Part shown: piece by piece, positions 42,145-51,793 of the stretch
Layout: every line of letters starts with the position of its first letter
How positions within the stretch are numbered: the first letter of the stretch is position 1
Assembly (NCBI GenBank): GCA_016712465.1
Contig: JADJQZ010000001.1
Coordinates: forward strand, 2,418,001-2,482,000
Reading direction: 5' to 3'
DNA length: 64,000 nt
DNA from: Candidatus Obscuribacter sp.
GTDB taxonomy: Bacteria; Cyanobacteriota; Vampirovibrionia; Obscuribacterales; Obscuribacteraceae
The notes under the pieces: generated by a model
The model's database searches: none
What the model was told of the DNA's origin: nothing
What the model saw: only the letters and a program-made list of their open reading frames with translations
Position numbers and translations under genes: made by a program

Positions 42145-43173
42145 ATGACGAGGCGTACTCACAAGGGAAAGGCGGTTTTGCTTGTTTTGCTTTGTGCGTT
42201 TCTTTCCTGTTCAGCCTCTGCTCAGAGTCAGCCCGATCAATACCTCAGTTCTCTATCAGGCTCTCTGCGTTTTCCTAAGAAGCGCCTGCCTATTGCCGTC
42301 TACATCGACGAGACGGAGAAAGATACGGGCTATCTACCTCAGTACAAAGAACTGCTTATGTCTTGCTTTATGCAGTGGCAGGCGGCTTTGAAAGATAAAG
42401 TGCCCGAGCTTAGCTTTGTCTTTGTGGATGCAAGCAAAAAGGAGCAAGCGGCCATTCTTTGCACCTGGACGAAAAAACGTGAAACCATGACTTCCGACAA
42501 GGAAGACGGCCGGGCCAATCTGGTTATAGACGAGGAAGGCATCAAGTCGGTCACACTGACGCTTCTAACTCTGGCTCCACCCGGAACAAAGGAGTTATCC
42601 CCTAACTATCTCTCCAGGGTGGCCCTGCATGAAATCGGTCATGCCCTTGGTCTATCCGGGCACAGTCCCGATGCCGCCGATATTATGTTCGGTTCCATCA
42701 CGGTAAGCGACCGACCCGTGGCTTTGAGCAGCCGCGACATTGCCACCCTCTCTCTTCTATACAGCGGGCTTGATAAAGACAAGGCACCGGTGGTGGTGAA
42801 TCCCGAAACCATGGCTCAAACAGCAGGCGGCCGTGCTTTAATGCTGAGCAATGAGTCAAACCTGGCTATGAAAGCAGGGCGTTTTGATGAAGCCCTTAAG
42901 AAAATGGAAGAAGCCTACAAGCTCGACCCCACCAATGCCCTGATTGCTCGTAATCTGGGCGGTATCTACGCCAATTTCGCCTCCATTTCCATGATGGCTC
43001 GCAATCCGGTACTATCGGAGTCATACTTCAAAAAAGCCATCGCTACCCTTGAGAAGGATGCCGCCAATAAGCCGGTTCTGTCGCAGGTGCAAAGAGCCTA
43101 TGGCAGCCTGCTTATGATGACCGGGCGGGCAAGCGAAGCGGAAGCCATGCTAAAAAAAAGTAGTTCCAAATAA
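42145..43173 (+). CDS. Secreted matrixin-like zinc metalloprotease with TPRs
   Basis: 342 aa. Signal peptide (1-26, ends S-A-S-A). H-E-I-G-H-A-L-G-L-S-G-H (about 162-173) is the metzincin zinc motif with a Met-turn-like D-I-M-F just after, as in peptidase M10. About 240-340 holds two TPRs (A-L-K-K-M-E-E-A-Y-K-L-D-P-T). Zinc protease with three His ligands in place, so likely active outside the cytoplasm. First gene of a tight operon that continues into a GH15/phosphorylase-kinase-like protein, ppc, proB and proA. Confidence 0.75.
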   Translation: MTRRTHKGKAVLLVLLCAFLSCSASAQSQPDQYLSSLSGSLRFPKKRLPIAVYIDETEKDTGYLPQYKELLMSCFMQWQAALKDKVPELSFVFVDASKKEQAAILCTWTKKRETMTSDKEDGRANLVIDEEGIKSVTLTLLTLAPPGTKELSPNYLSRVALHEIGHALGLSGHSPDAADIMFGSITVSDRPVALSSRDIATLSLLYSGLDKDKAPVVVNPETMAQTAGGRALMLSNESNLAMKAGRFDEALKKMEEAYKLDPTNALIARNLGGIYANFASISMMARNPVLSESYFKKAIATLEKDAANKPVLSQVQRAYGSLLMMTGRASEAEAMLKKSSSK

Positions 43174-43193
43174 ATAGAAGAGGGTATTGGAAA

Positions 43194-44672
43194 ATGAAAG
43201 CAGTCTCTGGTCGGTGGCACCGTCAAGTTTTCTTGCTTTCCATAGCTTTTACCCTCAGCGGCGCTTCCTTCTTAGATGCCGGTCTTGCTCAGGCGCGCGA
43301 CCTCGACTACTTCGTGCCGGTCAACTTTCGCAACGGTCAGGTAGAAAAATTTGTTGCGCCCACATACAGTCAAAGTGATTTAAAGAAGCTCAAGCGTTTT
43401 CTAACGGAAAAAGGCACGCTAGATCTGCGCCGCTATAGCTCAGGCGGACATTCAGCCGTAACCATCGGCACGGATCGGTCTCTGGAATCGGCCATAAGCG
43501 GGCTTTTGATCATGCACTGGGACCGCGACAATATTATGCAGGCTCTGGCCGAAAGAGAAGATGGTCTCAGCCAGTGGCATAGCGGGCTCAAGGCTTCCCT
43601 CAAGCATCACTACCGCTACCGTCATCGCTTCATAGATATGATCGAGGGCAAAAGCGACAAGAAAAGTCAAATGCAGCGCCCCCATATTCGCTATAACGCC
43701 GCAAGCCTTGATGAGCTGAGTGAGCCCTGGGGACACGCTCAAAACGATGCCCTTTCCTTCATTACTTTCCTGCTTTTCTTTGATGCCCTTGAGAGCGGCC
43801 GTTCCATAGAGGGAGAAGAGGCCCTTGCCTATGCGGTGCTCCTGCCCCACTATCTCGATGCCGTCAAAGTGGAGCATGATCTGGAGATGGGTGCCTGGGA
43901 AGACAAGCGCGCCGTGCATGCCTCCAGCTTACTTGTGGTACTGGCGGCCCTCAGGCAAGAATACGAGTATGTCACCAGGCACGGTACCATTACCGCCAAG
44001 ATTGACGGCAGGGAGTACAGAGTCGATGAAGCTTTCTTGCGACAGTTGCTCTTGCGGGTCAAGAAGAGTCTCAAATCCATACTTCCCAATGAATACGTGG
44101 AAAGCGATCAAAACGACACCAGAGCCGATAAGAGCAAGGTTCGCAAATACGATAGCGCTATGGTAAACGGCTTATTACTGGGAGCACTTTCCGCCAAGGG
44201 CATCATCAGCGATAAAATGACCGCCACTATCTTAGCCGGTCTGGAAGCTAATTTGATGGGTGCCGACGGCGTCGCTCGTTATCCTCACGATATCTGGGAC
44301 GGCCGCACCGACAGGCATGATCTGAAGCGGGGACAGGAAGCCCAGTGGTGTCATGTCTCTCCCCTGATGTCGGTTGTCTACGGTGATCTGTACAGGCGTA
44401 CCGGACACAAGGTCTACTTCGATAAGCAAACGGAACATTTTAACCGAGCCTTGAGCCATATCAATGAACGCTACGCTATTCCCGAAGCTTATATCGTAGA
44501 GCCGCCAGGTGCCGGTAAGGCAGGTAGTAATGCGAAGGAGAAGACCAAGGTCAACTGGATCGCTGATGCCAATGAACCGTTAGCCTGGGGGCAGGCTGCC
44601 TTAAGATTAGCCTTTAACGGCATGGAAAAAAGTCTGGTACACTCGGCCGATTTGAAAAAGACTCATAAGTAA
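43194..44672 (+). CDS. Phosphorylase-kinase alpha / GH15-like protein with signal-like N-terminus
   Basis: 492 aa. E-P-W-G-H-A-Q-N-D-A-L (about 176-186) and a second block R-Y-P-H-D-I-W-D-G ... E-A-Q-W-C-H-V-S-P-L are shared with the alpha/beta regulatory subunits of phosphorylase kinase and GH15 glucoamylases. The N-terminus (about 1-34) has a basic start and a hydrophobic stretch, resembling a signal peptide, yet other family members are cytoplasmic. ATG start with AGAGGG upstream, 20 bases after the protease. Substrate not fixed; an alpha-glucan is likely. Confidence 0.6.
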   Translation: MKAVSGRWHRQVFLLSIAFTLSGASFLDAGLAQARDLDYFVPVNFRNGQVEKFVAPTYSQSDLKKLKRFLTEKGTLDLRRYSSGGHSAVTIGTDRSLESAISGLLIMHWDRDNIMQALAEREDGLSQWHSGLKASLKHHYRYRHRFIDMIEGKSDKKSQMQRPHIRYNAASLDELSEPWGHAQNDALSFITFLLFFDALESGRSIEGEEALAYAVLLPHYLDAVKVEHDLEMGAWEDKRAVHASSLLVVLAALRQEYEYVTRHGTITAKIDGREYRVDEAFLRQLLLRVKKSLKSILPNEYVESDQNDTRADKSKVRKYDSAMVNGLLLGALSAKGIISDKMTATILAGLEANLMGADGVARYPHDIWDGRTDRHDLKRGQEAQWCHVSPLMSVVYGDLYRRTGHKVYFDKQTEHFNRALSHINERYAIPEAYIVEPPGAGKAGSNAKEKTKVNWIADANEPLAWGQAALRLAFNGMEKSLVHSADLKKTHK

Positions 44673-44683
44673 GGAGAGCTTCA

Positions 44684-47515
44684 GTGGCAGTAACAACAGG
44701 TGAGGATCTGCTGGCACGCATCAAGCCCTTGCGGGACGATGTGCGGGAGTTGGGCTTTGTTCTCGGCGATACCATCAAGCGTTTTGAGGGCGAGACCGTA
44801 TTTGCTTATGTAGAGAAACTGCGGGCCCTCTTCAAGCAGATACACAAAGACAAGGCTGCCGGTCTAGATACTGCTTCCCTGCAGGGCGAGCTTGTGCAGC
44901 TTATTGAGGCTATGCCGCTTTCGGAGAGTGCCTGTGTCATTAAGGCCTTCCTTACCTATTTTGACATCATCAATATCGCCGAACAAAATCACCGCCTGCG
45001 CAGGCGCGCTTTGCGCGACCAGAAGCAGGCACAAGAGTCGCTACCCTCCCTTGAGCCGGGTAGCCTCTGCGAGGTCTTTGCAGAACTCGGGCAGGAAGAT
45101 TATAGAAGTGAACTTGAGCAACTTCTCAAGAGCCTAGATATTGAAGTCGTCTTCACCGCCCACCCCACCGAGATTACCAGGCGCACGGTTTTGCTCAAGC
45201 AACTGGCTCTAGCCTCTTTGCTGCACAAGAAAGATCATCCGCCGCTATCGCAGGCCGAGCAGAACAAACTGAAGAGCGGACTGAAGTCGGTTGTAGAATC
45301 TCTCTGGCTGACCGAGCACGTCATGCATTTCAAGCCGGCGGTAATGGATGAGGTACGGTACGGAATTTACCATTTCGATAACGTTGTCTTCGATGCCGTC
45401 ATCGATGTACACGAGCGACTACTGGCTGATTTGCCCGCCGGCTCTGCCGACAAGAGCGTGAATTTCATTACCTTCGGCTCCTGGATCGGCGGCGACCGGG
45501 ACGGCAATCCCTTTGTCACCTGCGAAGTTACCCGCAAAACCCTGGCTTATCAAAAACAAGTGATCTTCGGTCGCTATTTGAAAGAGCTGGAAACCCTCTT
45601 CAATGAACTCAGTCATTCATATAGATGGCTGGCCTCCGACGGACTAGAACTCAAGCCGGCCCTGGTTAAGCTGAAGCAGTCCCTGGAGGCGGAAGCAGAG
45701 AAATTTCCCCAGGTCTTCGAAAGACATGGAGAGCGCTATAAGCTTGAGCCCTTCCGTCTCAAGCTGCTCTACATTCAAGCCCGGCTGCGGGCTACCCTGT
45801 CCGGCCAAGACGGTGAAGGGAAAAATGAAGGGAAAAGTGATGGGCAGCAAGATTACTGCACCGCCACCGAACTTCGCCGTGATCTGGAAATGATCGAGGC
45901 GGTGCTTGTGGAAGCCGGCTGTATGGAGAGCGGCAGGAGTCTGAGGCGTCTTATTTATGGCGTGGATATTTTCGGCTTCCACCTGGCCAAACTCGATATC
46001 AGGCAGCACAGCAAGCGCCACCGCCAGGCCCTTTCTGAAGTACTGGCAGGGCTTCAGATCTGTCCTGATTTTGAGAGTTTGCCGGAAGAAGAGAAAGTAG
46101 CCTTCCTGAGCAAGGAGCTTACAGGCAAGCGCCCACTTCTGCCCCGGCTTCTGTCCTTTTCTCCTGCCACCAGTGAAACCATCGAAGTCTTTCGTACCAT
46201 GTACGATCTGCGCAAACTCTATGGTGACGAAGCCCTCGACACTTATATCGTCAGCATGACGGAGCGGCCTTCCGACCTTCTCACCATTTTGCTCTTTGCC
46301 AGGGAAAGCGAGCTGATGGCTCCTCCCATATCGGTGGTGCCGCTCTTCGAAACGATTGAAGACTTGCGCGGCGCCCCGGCCATGTTCGAGCTTCTCTTGA
46401 ATTGCCCGCCTTACAGAGAGTATCTGCAGGGGCGTGATAATCTGCAGGAGATCATGATTGGCTATTCTGATAGTGGCAAAAACGGCGGTATCGTGGCCTC
46501 CAACTGGGAACTGCACAAAGCCCAGAAAGCGCTGGTGGAAACGGCTCGCCGCTATGACGTCAAGCTGAGGCTCTTTCACGGACGGGGCGGCACCATCGGC
46601 CGTGGCGGCGGCCCTACCCACCGGGCCATTCTGGCCCAACCGGCAGGCACCGTGGATGGTCGCATCAAAATTACCGAGCAGGGTGAAGTAATCTCTTCCA
46701 AGTATGCCATGCACGGTATCGCCGTGCGCAACTTCGACCGTCTGGCCGCCGCCGTCATCAAAGCCAGCCTCAAGAGTAAAGACCGCCCCGAAAAAGCTTC
46801 CTGGCTGGAATTTATGGAAGAGCTTTCTGCCCTGTCGTTCAAGGCTTACCGTAATCTGGTTTATGAGAGCCCTGGCTTTGTGGACTTCTTCTGTCAGACC
46901 ACGCCCATAACGGAAATTTCTGAGCTTAAAATGGGCTCCCGCCCCACACGCCGCACCGCCGGCAGTACTGCCATTGAAGACCTGCGCGCCATACCCTGGG
47001 TCTTCGCCTGGACCCAGAGTCGCTATATGCTACCGGCCTGGTACGGCTTCGGTCAGGCCATGAAGGAACTTCTCGATAAGCCCGGGAACCTCTCACTTTG
47101 CAGGGAAATGTACAGAGAGTGGCCCTTCTTCGCCGGACTGGTAAGCAAAATCGAGACTGCCCTGGCTGTTTCCGATCTCGACATCGCCCGGCACTATGCC
47201 ATAAACCTTGTGGAGCCCGAACTCTACAAGCGCTTCATGCCCCGCATCGAAACCGAATTCGCTCAATGTCGCGAGGCGGTGCTGAGCATTGCCGAAGCCG
47301 GAAGTTTGCTTGCCAAAATTCCTTACCTGGCTCACTCTATTTCCCTGCGCAACCCCTATGTGGATCCCCTCAGCTATCTGCAGGTAAAACTAATCAAGGA
47401 ATTCAGGCAAGCCTGCCGGGAAAACTCCAGTTCCATCGAGGAAAAAGCAAGCCTGCTGGAGGCGGTTTTGATGACCATTAACGGCGTGGCTGAAGGTTTG
47501 CAGAATACGGGTTAG
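44684..47515 (+). CDS. ppc: Phosphoenolpyruvate carboxylase
   Basis: 943 aa, GTG start with AAGGAGAG upstream. V-F-T-A-H-P-T-E-I-T-R-R (catalytic His), G-S-W-I-G-G-D-R-D-G-N-P, G-Y-S-D-S-G-K-N-G-G and F-H-G-R-G-G-T-I-G-R-G-G-G-P are all complete. Makes oxaloacetate from PEP and bicarbonate, refilling the TCA cycle and feeding glutamate. Lies 11 bases after the GH15-like gene and 12 before proB, supporting a shared transcript for carbon-to-proline flow. Confidence 0.95.
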   Translation: MAVTTGEDLLARIKPLRDDVRELGFVLGDTIKRFEGETVFAYVEKLRALFKQIHKDKAAGLDTASLQGELVQLIEAMPLSESACVIKAFLTYFDIINIAEQNHRLRRRALRDQKQAQESLPSLEPGSLCEVFAELGQEDYRSELEQLLKSLDIEVVFTAHPTEITRRTVLLKQLALASLLHKKDHPPLSQAEQNKLKSGLKSVVESLWLTEHVMHFKPAVMDEVRYGIYHFDNVVFDAVIDVHERLLADLPAGSADKSVNFITFGSWIGGDRDGNPFVTCEVTRKTLAYQKQVIFGRYLKELETLFNELSHSYRWLASDGLELKPALVKLKQSLEAEAEKFPQVFERHGERYKLEPFRLKLLYIQARLRATLSGQDGEGKNEGKSDGQQDYCTATELRRDLEMIEAVLVEAGCMESGRSLRRLIYGVDIFGFHLAKLDIRQHSKRHRQALSEVLAGLQICPDFESLPEEEKVAFLSKELTGKRPLLPRLLSFSPATSETIEVFRTMYDLRKLYGDEALDTYIVSMTERPSDLLTILLFARESELMAPPISVVPLFETIEDLRGAPAMFELLLNCPPYREYLQGRDNLQEIMIGYSDSGKNGGIVASNWELHKAQKALVETARRYDVKLRLFHGRGGTIGRGGGPTHRAILAQPAGTVDGRIKITEQGEVISSKYAMHGIAVRNFDRLAAAVIKASLKSKDRPEKASWLEFMEELSALSFKAYRNLVYESPGFVDFFCQTTPITEISELKMGSRPTRRTAGSTAIEDLRAIPWVFAWTQSRYMLPAWYGFGQAMKELLDKPGNLSLCREMYREWPFFAGLVSKIETALAVSDLDIARHYAINLVEPELYKRFMPRIETEFAQCREAVLSIAEAGSLLAKIPYLAHSISLRNPYVDPLSYLQVKLIKEFRQACRENSSSIEEKASLLEAVLMTINGVAEGLQNTG

Positions 47516-47527
47516 GAAACAGGTGTA

Positions 47528-48697
47528 ATGGATAGAGAAAGCCTAATAAAGGACGCTTCGCGCATTGTCATTAAACTGGGCACAGCCGTCTTGATGAAAG
47601 ACGAAGGTGGCATCGCCCTCAGTCGCTTTTACAGCTTCGTTGAATCGATTGCCGAACTGATGAAAGCCGGCAAGGAAGTACTTCTAGTTACCTCCGGCGC
47701 CGTCGGTCTGGGGGTGCGCACCCTTAACTTGCCCGGCAAACCTAAAGATTTGCCCCTCAAGCAGGCCTGCGCAGCGGTGGGCCAGGGGCGGCTTATGAGC
47801 CTCTATAACGACGCCTTTGAGAAAGCCGACGTGGTGGCCGCCCAGGTGCTCCTCACCGAGGAAGACTTCTCGAACCGCAAGCGCTATTTGAACTTGCGCA
47901 GCACCATAAGCGAGCTTCTGGCTTTGAAAGTCTTGCCTATAATCAACGAGAATGACACCGTTTCAACTGCTGAACTGGAGCTTCTCAAAGAAGAAGGGGT
48001 GAAGGTCAACTTCGGCGACAACGACAAACTCTCTGCCCTTGTGGCAAGTAAGATGGACGCCGACCTGTTGATTATCCTGACCGATGTGGAAGGGCTTTAT
48101 ACAGCCGATCCGCGCCTTGGACCGGCGGCAGAACTGATTAGTCTGGTAGAAACATTCACACCGGAGATTGAGCAACTGGGGCAGTCTAAAGTTGATGCCT
48201 CTAAGCCCGGTCGAGGTGGTATCAATACCAAAATCGCTGCCGCCAAAGTAGCCACCCAGAGCGGCTGTGCCGCCATAATTGCCGGTGGCAAAGTGGAAGG
48301 CGTGATTCGCCGGATTTTTTCCGGCAAAGAGGTGGGTACCCTCTTCTTGCCTGGTAAAGGGCTTTCGGGCAAGCAGCGCTGGATAGCCTTTGCCACCACG
48401 GTGAAAGCCGCCCTGGTGGTAAACTCCGGTGCCAGAACAGCACTTCTGGGTGGCAAAGCCAGTTTGCTGCCGGCCGGTGTGGTAGCGGTGAAAGGCAACT
48501 TCGACCGTGGTGATGTAGTATCCATAGAAGATGAGGGCGGCCGTGAATTCGCCAGGGGTATAGTCAACTACGCCAGCGATGAAACCCGGCAGGTCTCAGG
48601 GCAGAGTTCCGATGCCCTGGAGAATCTGGTTAGCCCCCTTGGACGCAATTACGATGCCCTGATTACCCGTGACAATATTGCATTTTTAGAGGTATAG
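47528..48697 (+). CDS. proB: Glutamate 5-kinase with C-terminal PUA domain
   Basis: 389 aa. Amino-acid-kinase fold: V-I-K-L-G-T-A-V, V-T-S-G-A-V-G-L-G, I-I-N-E-N-D-T-V and F-G-D-N-D-K-L-S-A-L-V-A. About 295-375 is a PUA domain, as in E. coli ProB. First step of proline synthesis (glutamyl phosphate) in the cytoplasm; usually feedback-inhibited by proline. ATG start. Followed 5 bases later by proA. Confidence 0.95.
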   Translation: MDRESLIKDASRIVIKLGTAVLMKDEGGIALSRFYSFVESIAELMKAGKEVLLVTSGAVGLGVRTLNLPGKPKDLPLKQACAAVGQGRLMSLYNDAFEKADVVAAQVLLTEEDFSNRKRYLNLRSTISELLALKVLPIINENDTVSTAELELLKEEGVKVNFGDNDKLSALVASKMDADLLIILTDVEGLYTADPRLGPAAELISLVETFTPEIEQLGQSKVDASKPGRGGINTKIAAAKVATQSGCAAIIAGGKVEGVIRRIFSGKEVGTLFLPGKGLSGKQRWIAFATTVKAALVVNSGARTALLGGKASLLPAGVVAVKGNFDRGDVVSIEDEGGREFARGIVNYASDETRQVSGQSSDALENLVSPLGRNYDALITRDNIAFLEV

Positions 48698-48702
48698 AGC
48701 TG

Positions 48703-50022
48703 ATGACCGCTAGCAGTGAAACCCTGACCCTGGCTAAAGAGGCTCGCCGCGGAGCAAGGGCTCTTGCCGCCAGCAGTTTGAGTGAACGCAATCAGATTCT
48801 CAGTCGCTACGCTCAACTTTTAGAGGAAAATGCCGACCGCATCTTCGCCGCCAATGCGGAAGATATGGCCGCTGAAAGCGATGAAAACCTCTTGAAGCGC
48901 CTCAAGTTTGATCAGAGTAAACTGCAAGATGTGCTGAGCGGTCTAAAGGCTTTAATTGCCATGGCTGATCCGCTTTCACGAGTAGATTTGCGCACCAAGC
49001 TCGATACCGGTCTGGTTTTGGAGCGAGTCAGTTGCGCCATCGGGGTCTTAGCCGTCATATTCGAAGCGCGTCCCGATGCTCTGCCCCAGATTGCCGCTCT
49101 CTCCATTAAAAGTGGTAATGCGGCCCTGCTCAAAGGCGGTAAGGAAGCAAGCCGCACCAATCAGGTGCTTTTTGATTTGCTGAAAGAAAGCCTGGGCACA
49201 TTTGCCGACTGCTTTCACCTGCTTTCAGGGCGAGAAGCCGTAGAGGCATTACTGAAAGCCCGGGGTGATGTTGATTTGATCATACCGCGGGGCTCCGGCA
49301 GCCTTGTTTCATACATCCAGAGCAATACCCAGATTCCGGTGCTTGGTCATGCCGAGGGTGTTTGCCATATTTTCATCGATGCTGGCGCTGATGCGGCCAA
49401 GAGCCTGGATGTGGTGCTTGATGCCAAAGTGAGCTATCCGGCAGCCTGCAATGCCGTCGAAACCCTTCTCGTGCACGAGGATTTTGAGCACGGGCATTTG
49501 CAGAGCATCTTCGAGAGACTCCTTGCAGAGAAGGTAGAGTTGCGAGTTTGTCCTGAGCTTATGAATCGGTTTGCCGGCACCGAACTGTCGGGTAAACTAG
49601 TTAAGGCTCAGCCATCTGATTTTGGAACCGAGTTTTCCGCCCGCATACTTGCTTGCAAGCAGGTGTGCAGTCTTGACGAAGCCATCGACCATATCAATAA
49701 ATACGGTAGCGGCCATACCGATGCCATACTTACCGGAAATGATGATCACTGGCGTCGCTTTTTCAGCCTGGTGGATTCCGCCGGTGTGTACCGCAACTGT
49801 TCTACTCGCTTTGCCGACGGCTTTCGCTATGGTTTCGGCGCCGAAGTCGGTATCAGCACCGGCCGTCTGCCGCCACGGGGACCAGTGGGGCTCGATGGTT
49901 TACTAACCTACAAGTATCGGCTGAGCGGTGACGGGCATACTACGGCTGTTTACGGACACTCTAAGAAATTCCTGCACGAGAATCTTTTGAGCGATCGCTT
50001 CGAGCGGGAATGGCAGCTTTAG
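48703..50022 (+). CDS. proA: Glutamate-5-semialdehyde dehydrogenase
   Basis: 439 aa. G-V-L-A-V-I-F-E-A-R-P-D, K-G-G-K-E-A, L-I-I-P-R-G-S-G and Y-P-A-A-C-N-A-V-E-T-L-L (catalytic Cys) are ProA motifs. NADPH-dependent second step to proline. Slightly longer than many ProA (about 417), with extra residues at the C-terminus. Immediately follows proB; no proC is seen here. Confidence 0.95.
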   Translation: MTASSETLTLAKEARRGARALAASSLSERNQILSRYAQLLEENADRIFAANAEDMAAESDENLLKRLKFDQSKLQDVLSGLKALIAMADPLSRVDLRTKLDTGLVLERVSCAIGVLAVIFEARPDALPQIAALSIKSGNAALLKGGKEASRTNQVLFDLLKESLGTFADCFHLLSGREAVEALLKARGDVDLIIPRGSGSLVSYIQSNTQIPVLGHAEGVCHIFIDAGADAAKSLDVVLDAKVSYPAACNAVETLLVHEDFEHGHLQSIFERLLAEKVELRVCPELMNRFAGTELSGKLVKAQPSDFGTEFSARILACKQVCSLDEAIDHINKYGSGHTDAILTGNDDHWRRFFSLVDSAGVYRNCSTRFADGFRYGFGAEVGISTGRLPPRGPVGLDGLLTYKYRLSGDGHTTAVYGHSKKFLHENLLSDRFEREWQL

Positions 50023-50045
50023 GGTAGAGTGCGGGGTTGTTTGGT

Positions 50046-50642
50046 ATGTGTATTAGGAAATACCTGTCTTGTTTGCTGGCTCTTTGGTTTTTTGTTTCAA
50101 TAACTGGTGCTTATGCTCAGGATGCTGCAAAAGTAACCGAGCCATTTCAATACAATGATGATAATTTCAACCGTTCCGAATTGTTGAGAATCAAGGCCGA
50201 GCATTCTGAAAAGTGGATTAGAACACATAAGCCCAGCCCTCCTTCAGAGGTAAACGTCTGTTATAGCGCGGAAACCGGAGCTGAAAGAGCTGGCATTAAG
50301 GTTGTGTCATTGCGTGCCTTTTCCTATGGGCAGTCCGATCAAAACTGCTGTGTGCTTGTTAAGCCTGATGGTAAAGCGGGCTTTTCTCTTAATCCTCAGT
50401 TTGGAGAATTGGCTAAGCTGACAAAAGATAAGGCCGATGAACTCTTTGGGCAGGATGTAAGGCGTGGATGTGATGGTGGTATAAGTTTTCAAACCTATCA
50501 GTTTGTTGGTCAAAGTACCGTCAATAGCTCCGAGTTGGAGATGTACCACATTGACCTGGCATTCAAAGACAATGGTGCTGTGTCCCAGTACAGAGTTCGA
50601 TGCGCTGCCGTGTCGAAATCAGAATGGCATACTGTTCGATAA
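50046..50642 (+). CDS. Secreted protein of unknown function
   Basis: 198 aa from the ATG at 50046 (a TTG at 50037 is possible). Signal peptide of about 25 residues ending A-Y-A. Four Cys in the mature part suggest disulfides. No family recognised. It follows proA by 23 bases and may be in that operon, but the base composition visibly shifts here. Confidence 0.6.
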   Translation: MCIRKYLSCLLALWFFVSITGAYAQDAAKVTEPFQYNDDNFNRSELLRIKAEHSEKWIRTHKPSPPSEVNVCYSAETGAERAGIKVVSLRAFSYGQSDQNCCVLVKPDGKAGFSLNPQFGELAKLTKDKADELFGQDVRRGCDGGISFQTYQFVGQSTVNSSELEMYHIDLAFKDNGAVSQYRVRCAAVSKSEWHTVR

Positions 50643-50814
50643 GTGGTGAAGGGGACACCTCCACTATTGTGTTCCGACTGGGGTCCCGGACCGACTGCTT
50701 GCTGGTACCAAATTGTTTTTGTACTGGCATAGCCTGGAGCCTTTGGACAAGTTTTCACCAGCATTCTTGCCTGTTCCTACCTGTTATATCTACTGTAAAG
50801 TGCTCTTAGCCTAG

Positions 50815-51303
50815 TCATGGCAGTATTCTTTGGATCTCCTTTTTGATTCCAAAAAGATGCCAACTTCCAAAGAACACAGCCAATAACAACAACGGCGCCG
50901 AAGTAATCAACTGCTCACTTACTCCGAGCTCAGCAATGAAAGGCGGAATTACAAAAAACGAGACTATAATTGCTAACGGTAAAAGGCACAGATTCACTTT
51001 TAGTCGGTTGCTTCGAAGAATATCAGCTAAATCAAGAACCACATCATCGCTGTTCCACATCTCTTTGAACCAAAGGTAGAAGATTTTTGCGACATGCCAT
51101 ATAGCAACCAACAAGAGTACCGCTGTAAAGGCAAGCGCTGTCCGAAAAAGTGTAAGATCTTGAGAATGCTCGTAAGCGTACTCAGCTAATGCTTTCAAGA
51201 ATGGAAGCGGTGATAGAGCAAGACAAGCAAGGCAGAAGCTCAAACTGTTCTTGCTGAAGCAGAGGACAGAGCGTGCGAAGAAGCTAAATAGAAAATCTTC
51301 CAT
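50815..51303 (-). CDS. Small membrane protein of unknown function
   Basis: 162 aa with four hydrophobic segments (about 22-38, 52-72, 97-115, 128-150). ATG start. No motif recognised. It stands divergent from the ClpX-type zinc-finger/HTH gene at 51398. Confidence 0.55.
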   Translation of the reverse strand: MEDFLFSFFARSVLCFSKNSLSFCLACLALSPLPFLKALAEYAYEHSQDLTLFRTALAFTAVLLLVAIWHVAKIFYLWFKEMWNSDDVVLDLADILRSNRLKVNLCLLPLAIIVSFFVIPPFIAELGVSEQLITSAPLLLLAVFFGSWHLFGIKKEIQRILP

Positions 51304-51397
51304 GATTTTACTCTCGCCTGTCTAGCTGATAAGCCTTATACTCAACATTACATCCCCGGCAGAAATTCTGCAAATCCTCGCATTTGAACCAGACCTT

Positions 51398-51793
51398 ATG
51401 ACTACAACGGACGAGAACGATTGCAACTATTGTGGTAGGTTGTCCATCAACGCCAATCCTGTTGCAGCGCTTATGGGACCGCATGTATGCATTGAATGTC
51501 TTACTCGGCTAAATGAAATCATGAAGGGTGGCTGGAATGAGAATAGTTCGGAGCTCCAGCTTGCTGTATTACAGGTGCTCTATTTTGTTCGACTGAGGAA
51601 GAGAGCCGAAGGTGCCACCGAGTCAATGATTAGAGATGTTTTGGGTCTGGACCAACTCTTCAATATTAGAAAAGCAGTTACGATTCTACAGGAGAATGGC
51701 TACATTCAACAGAAAGAAGCTGGCTTCGTAATCACTGATCGTGGAGCCGAATTCGTCATAGACCAAGTGCCTGAGTTGGACCGGCTAGAGTAG
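51398..51793 (+). CDS. ClpX-type zinc finger plus winged-helix protein
   Basis: 131 aa. C-N-Y-C-G-R ... G-P-H-V-C-I-E-C-L (about 9-34) is a CxxC-CxxC zinc-binding module like that of ClpX. About 50-125 is a winged-helix-like unit: V-L-Y-F-V-R, F-N-I-R-K-A-V-T-I-L-Q-E-N-G-Y-I and F-V-I-T-D-R-G-A-E-F, as in MarR/PadR-type regulators. No ATPase domain, so it is not ClpX. ATG start. Likely regulator or adaptor. Confidence 0.6.
   Translation: MTTTDENDCNYCGRLSINANPVAALMGPHVCIECLTRLNEIMKGGWNENSSELQLAVLQVLYFVRLRKRAEGATESMIRDVLGLDQLFNIRKAVTILQENGYIQQKEAGFVITDRGAEFVIDQVPELDRLE

Noticed and set aside
45644..46714. 356-codon antisense frame in ppc
   Set aside because: Shadow of a strongly conserved coding frame, a result of codon bias.
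50643..50814. Possible tRNA or mobile-element remnant
   Set aside because: No acceptor-stem pairing, CCA or TPsiC-like motif, and no transposase fragment could be read.
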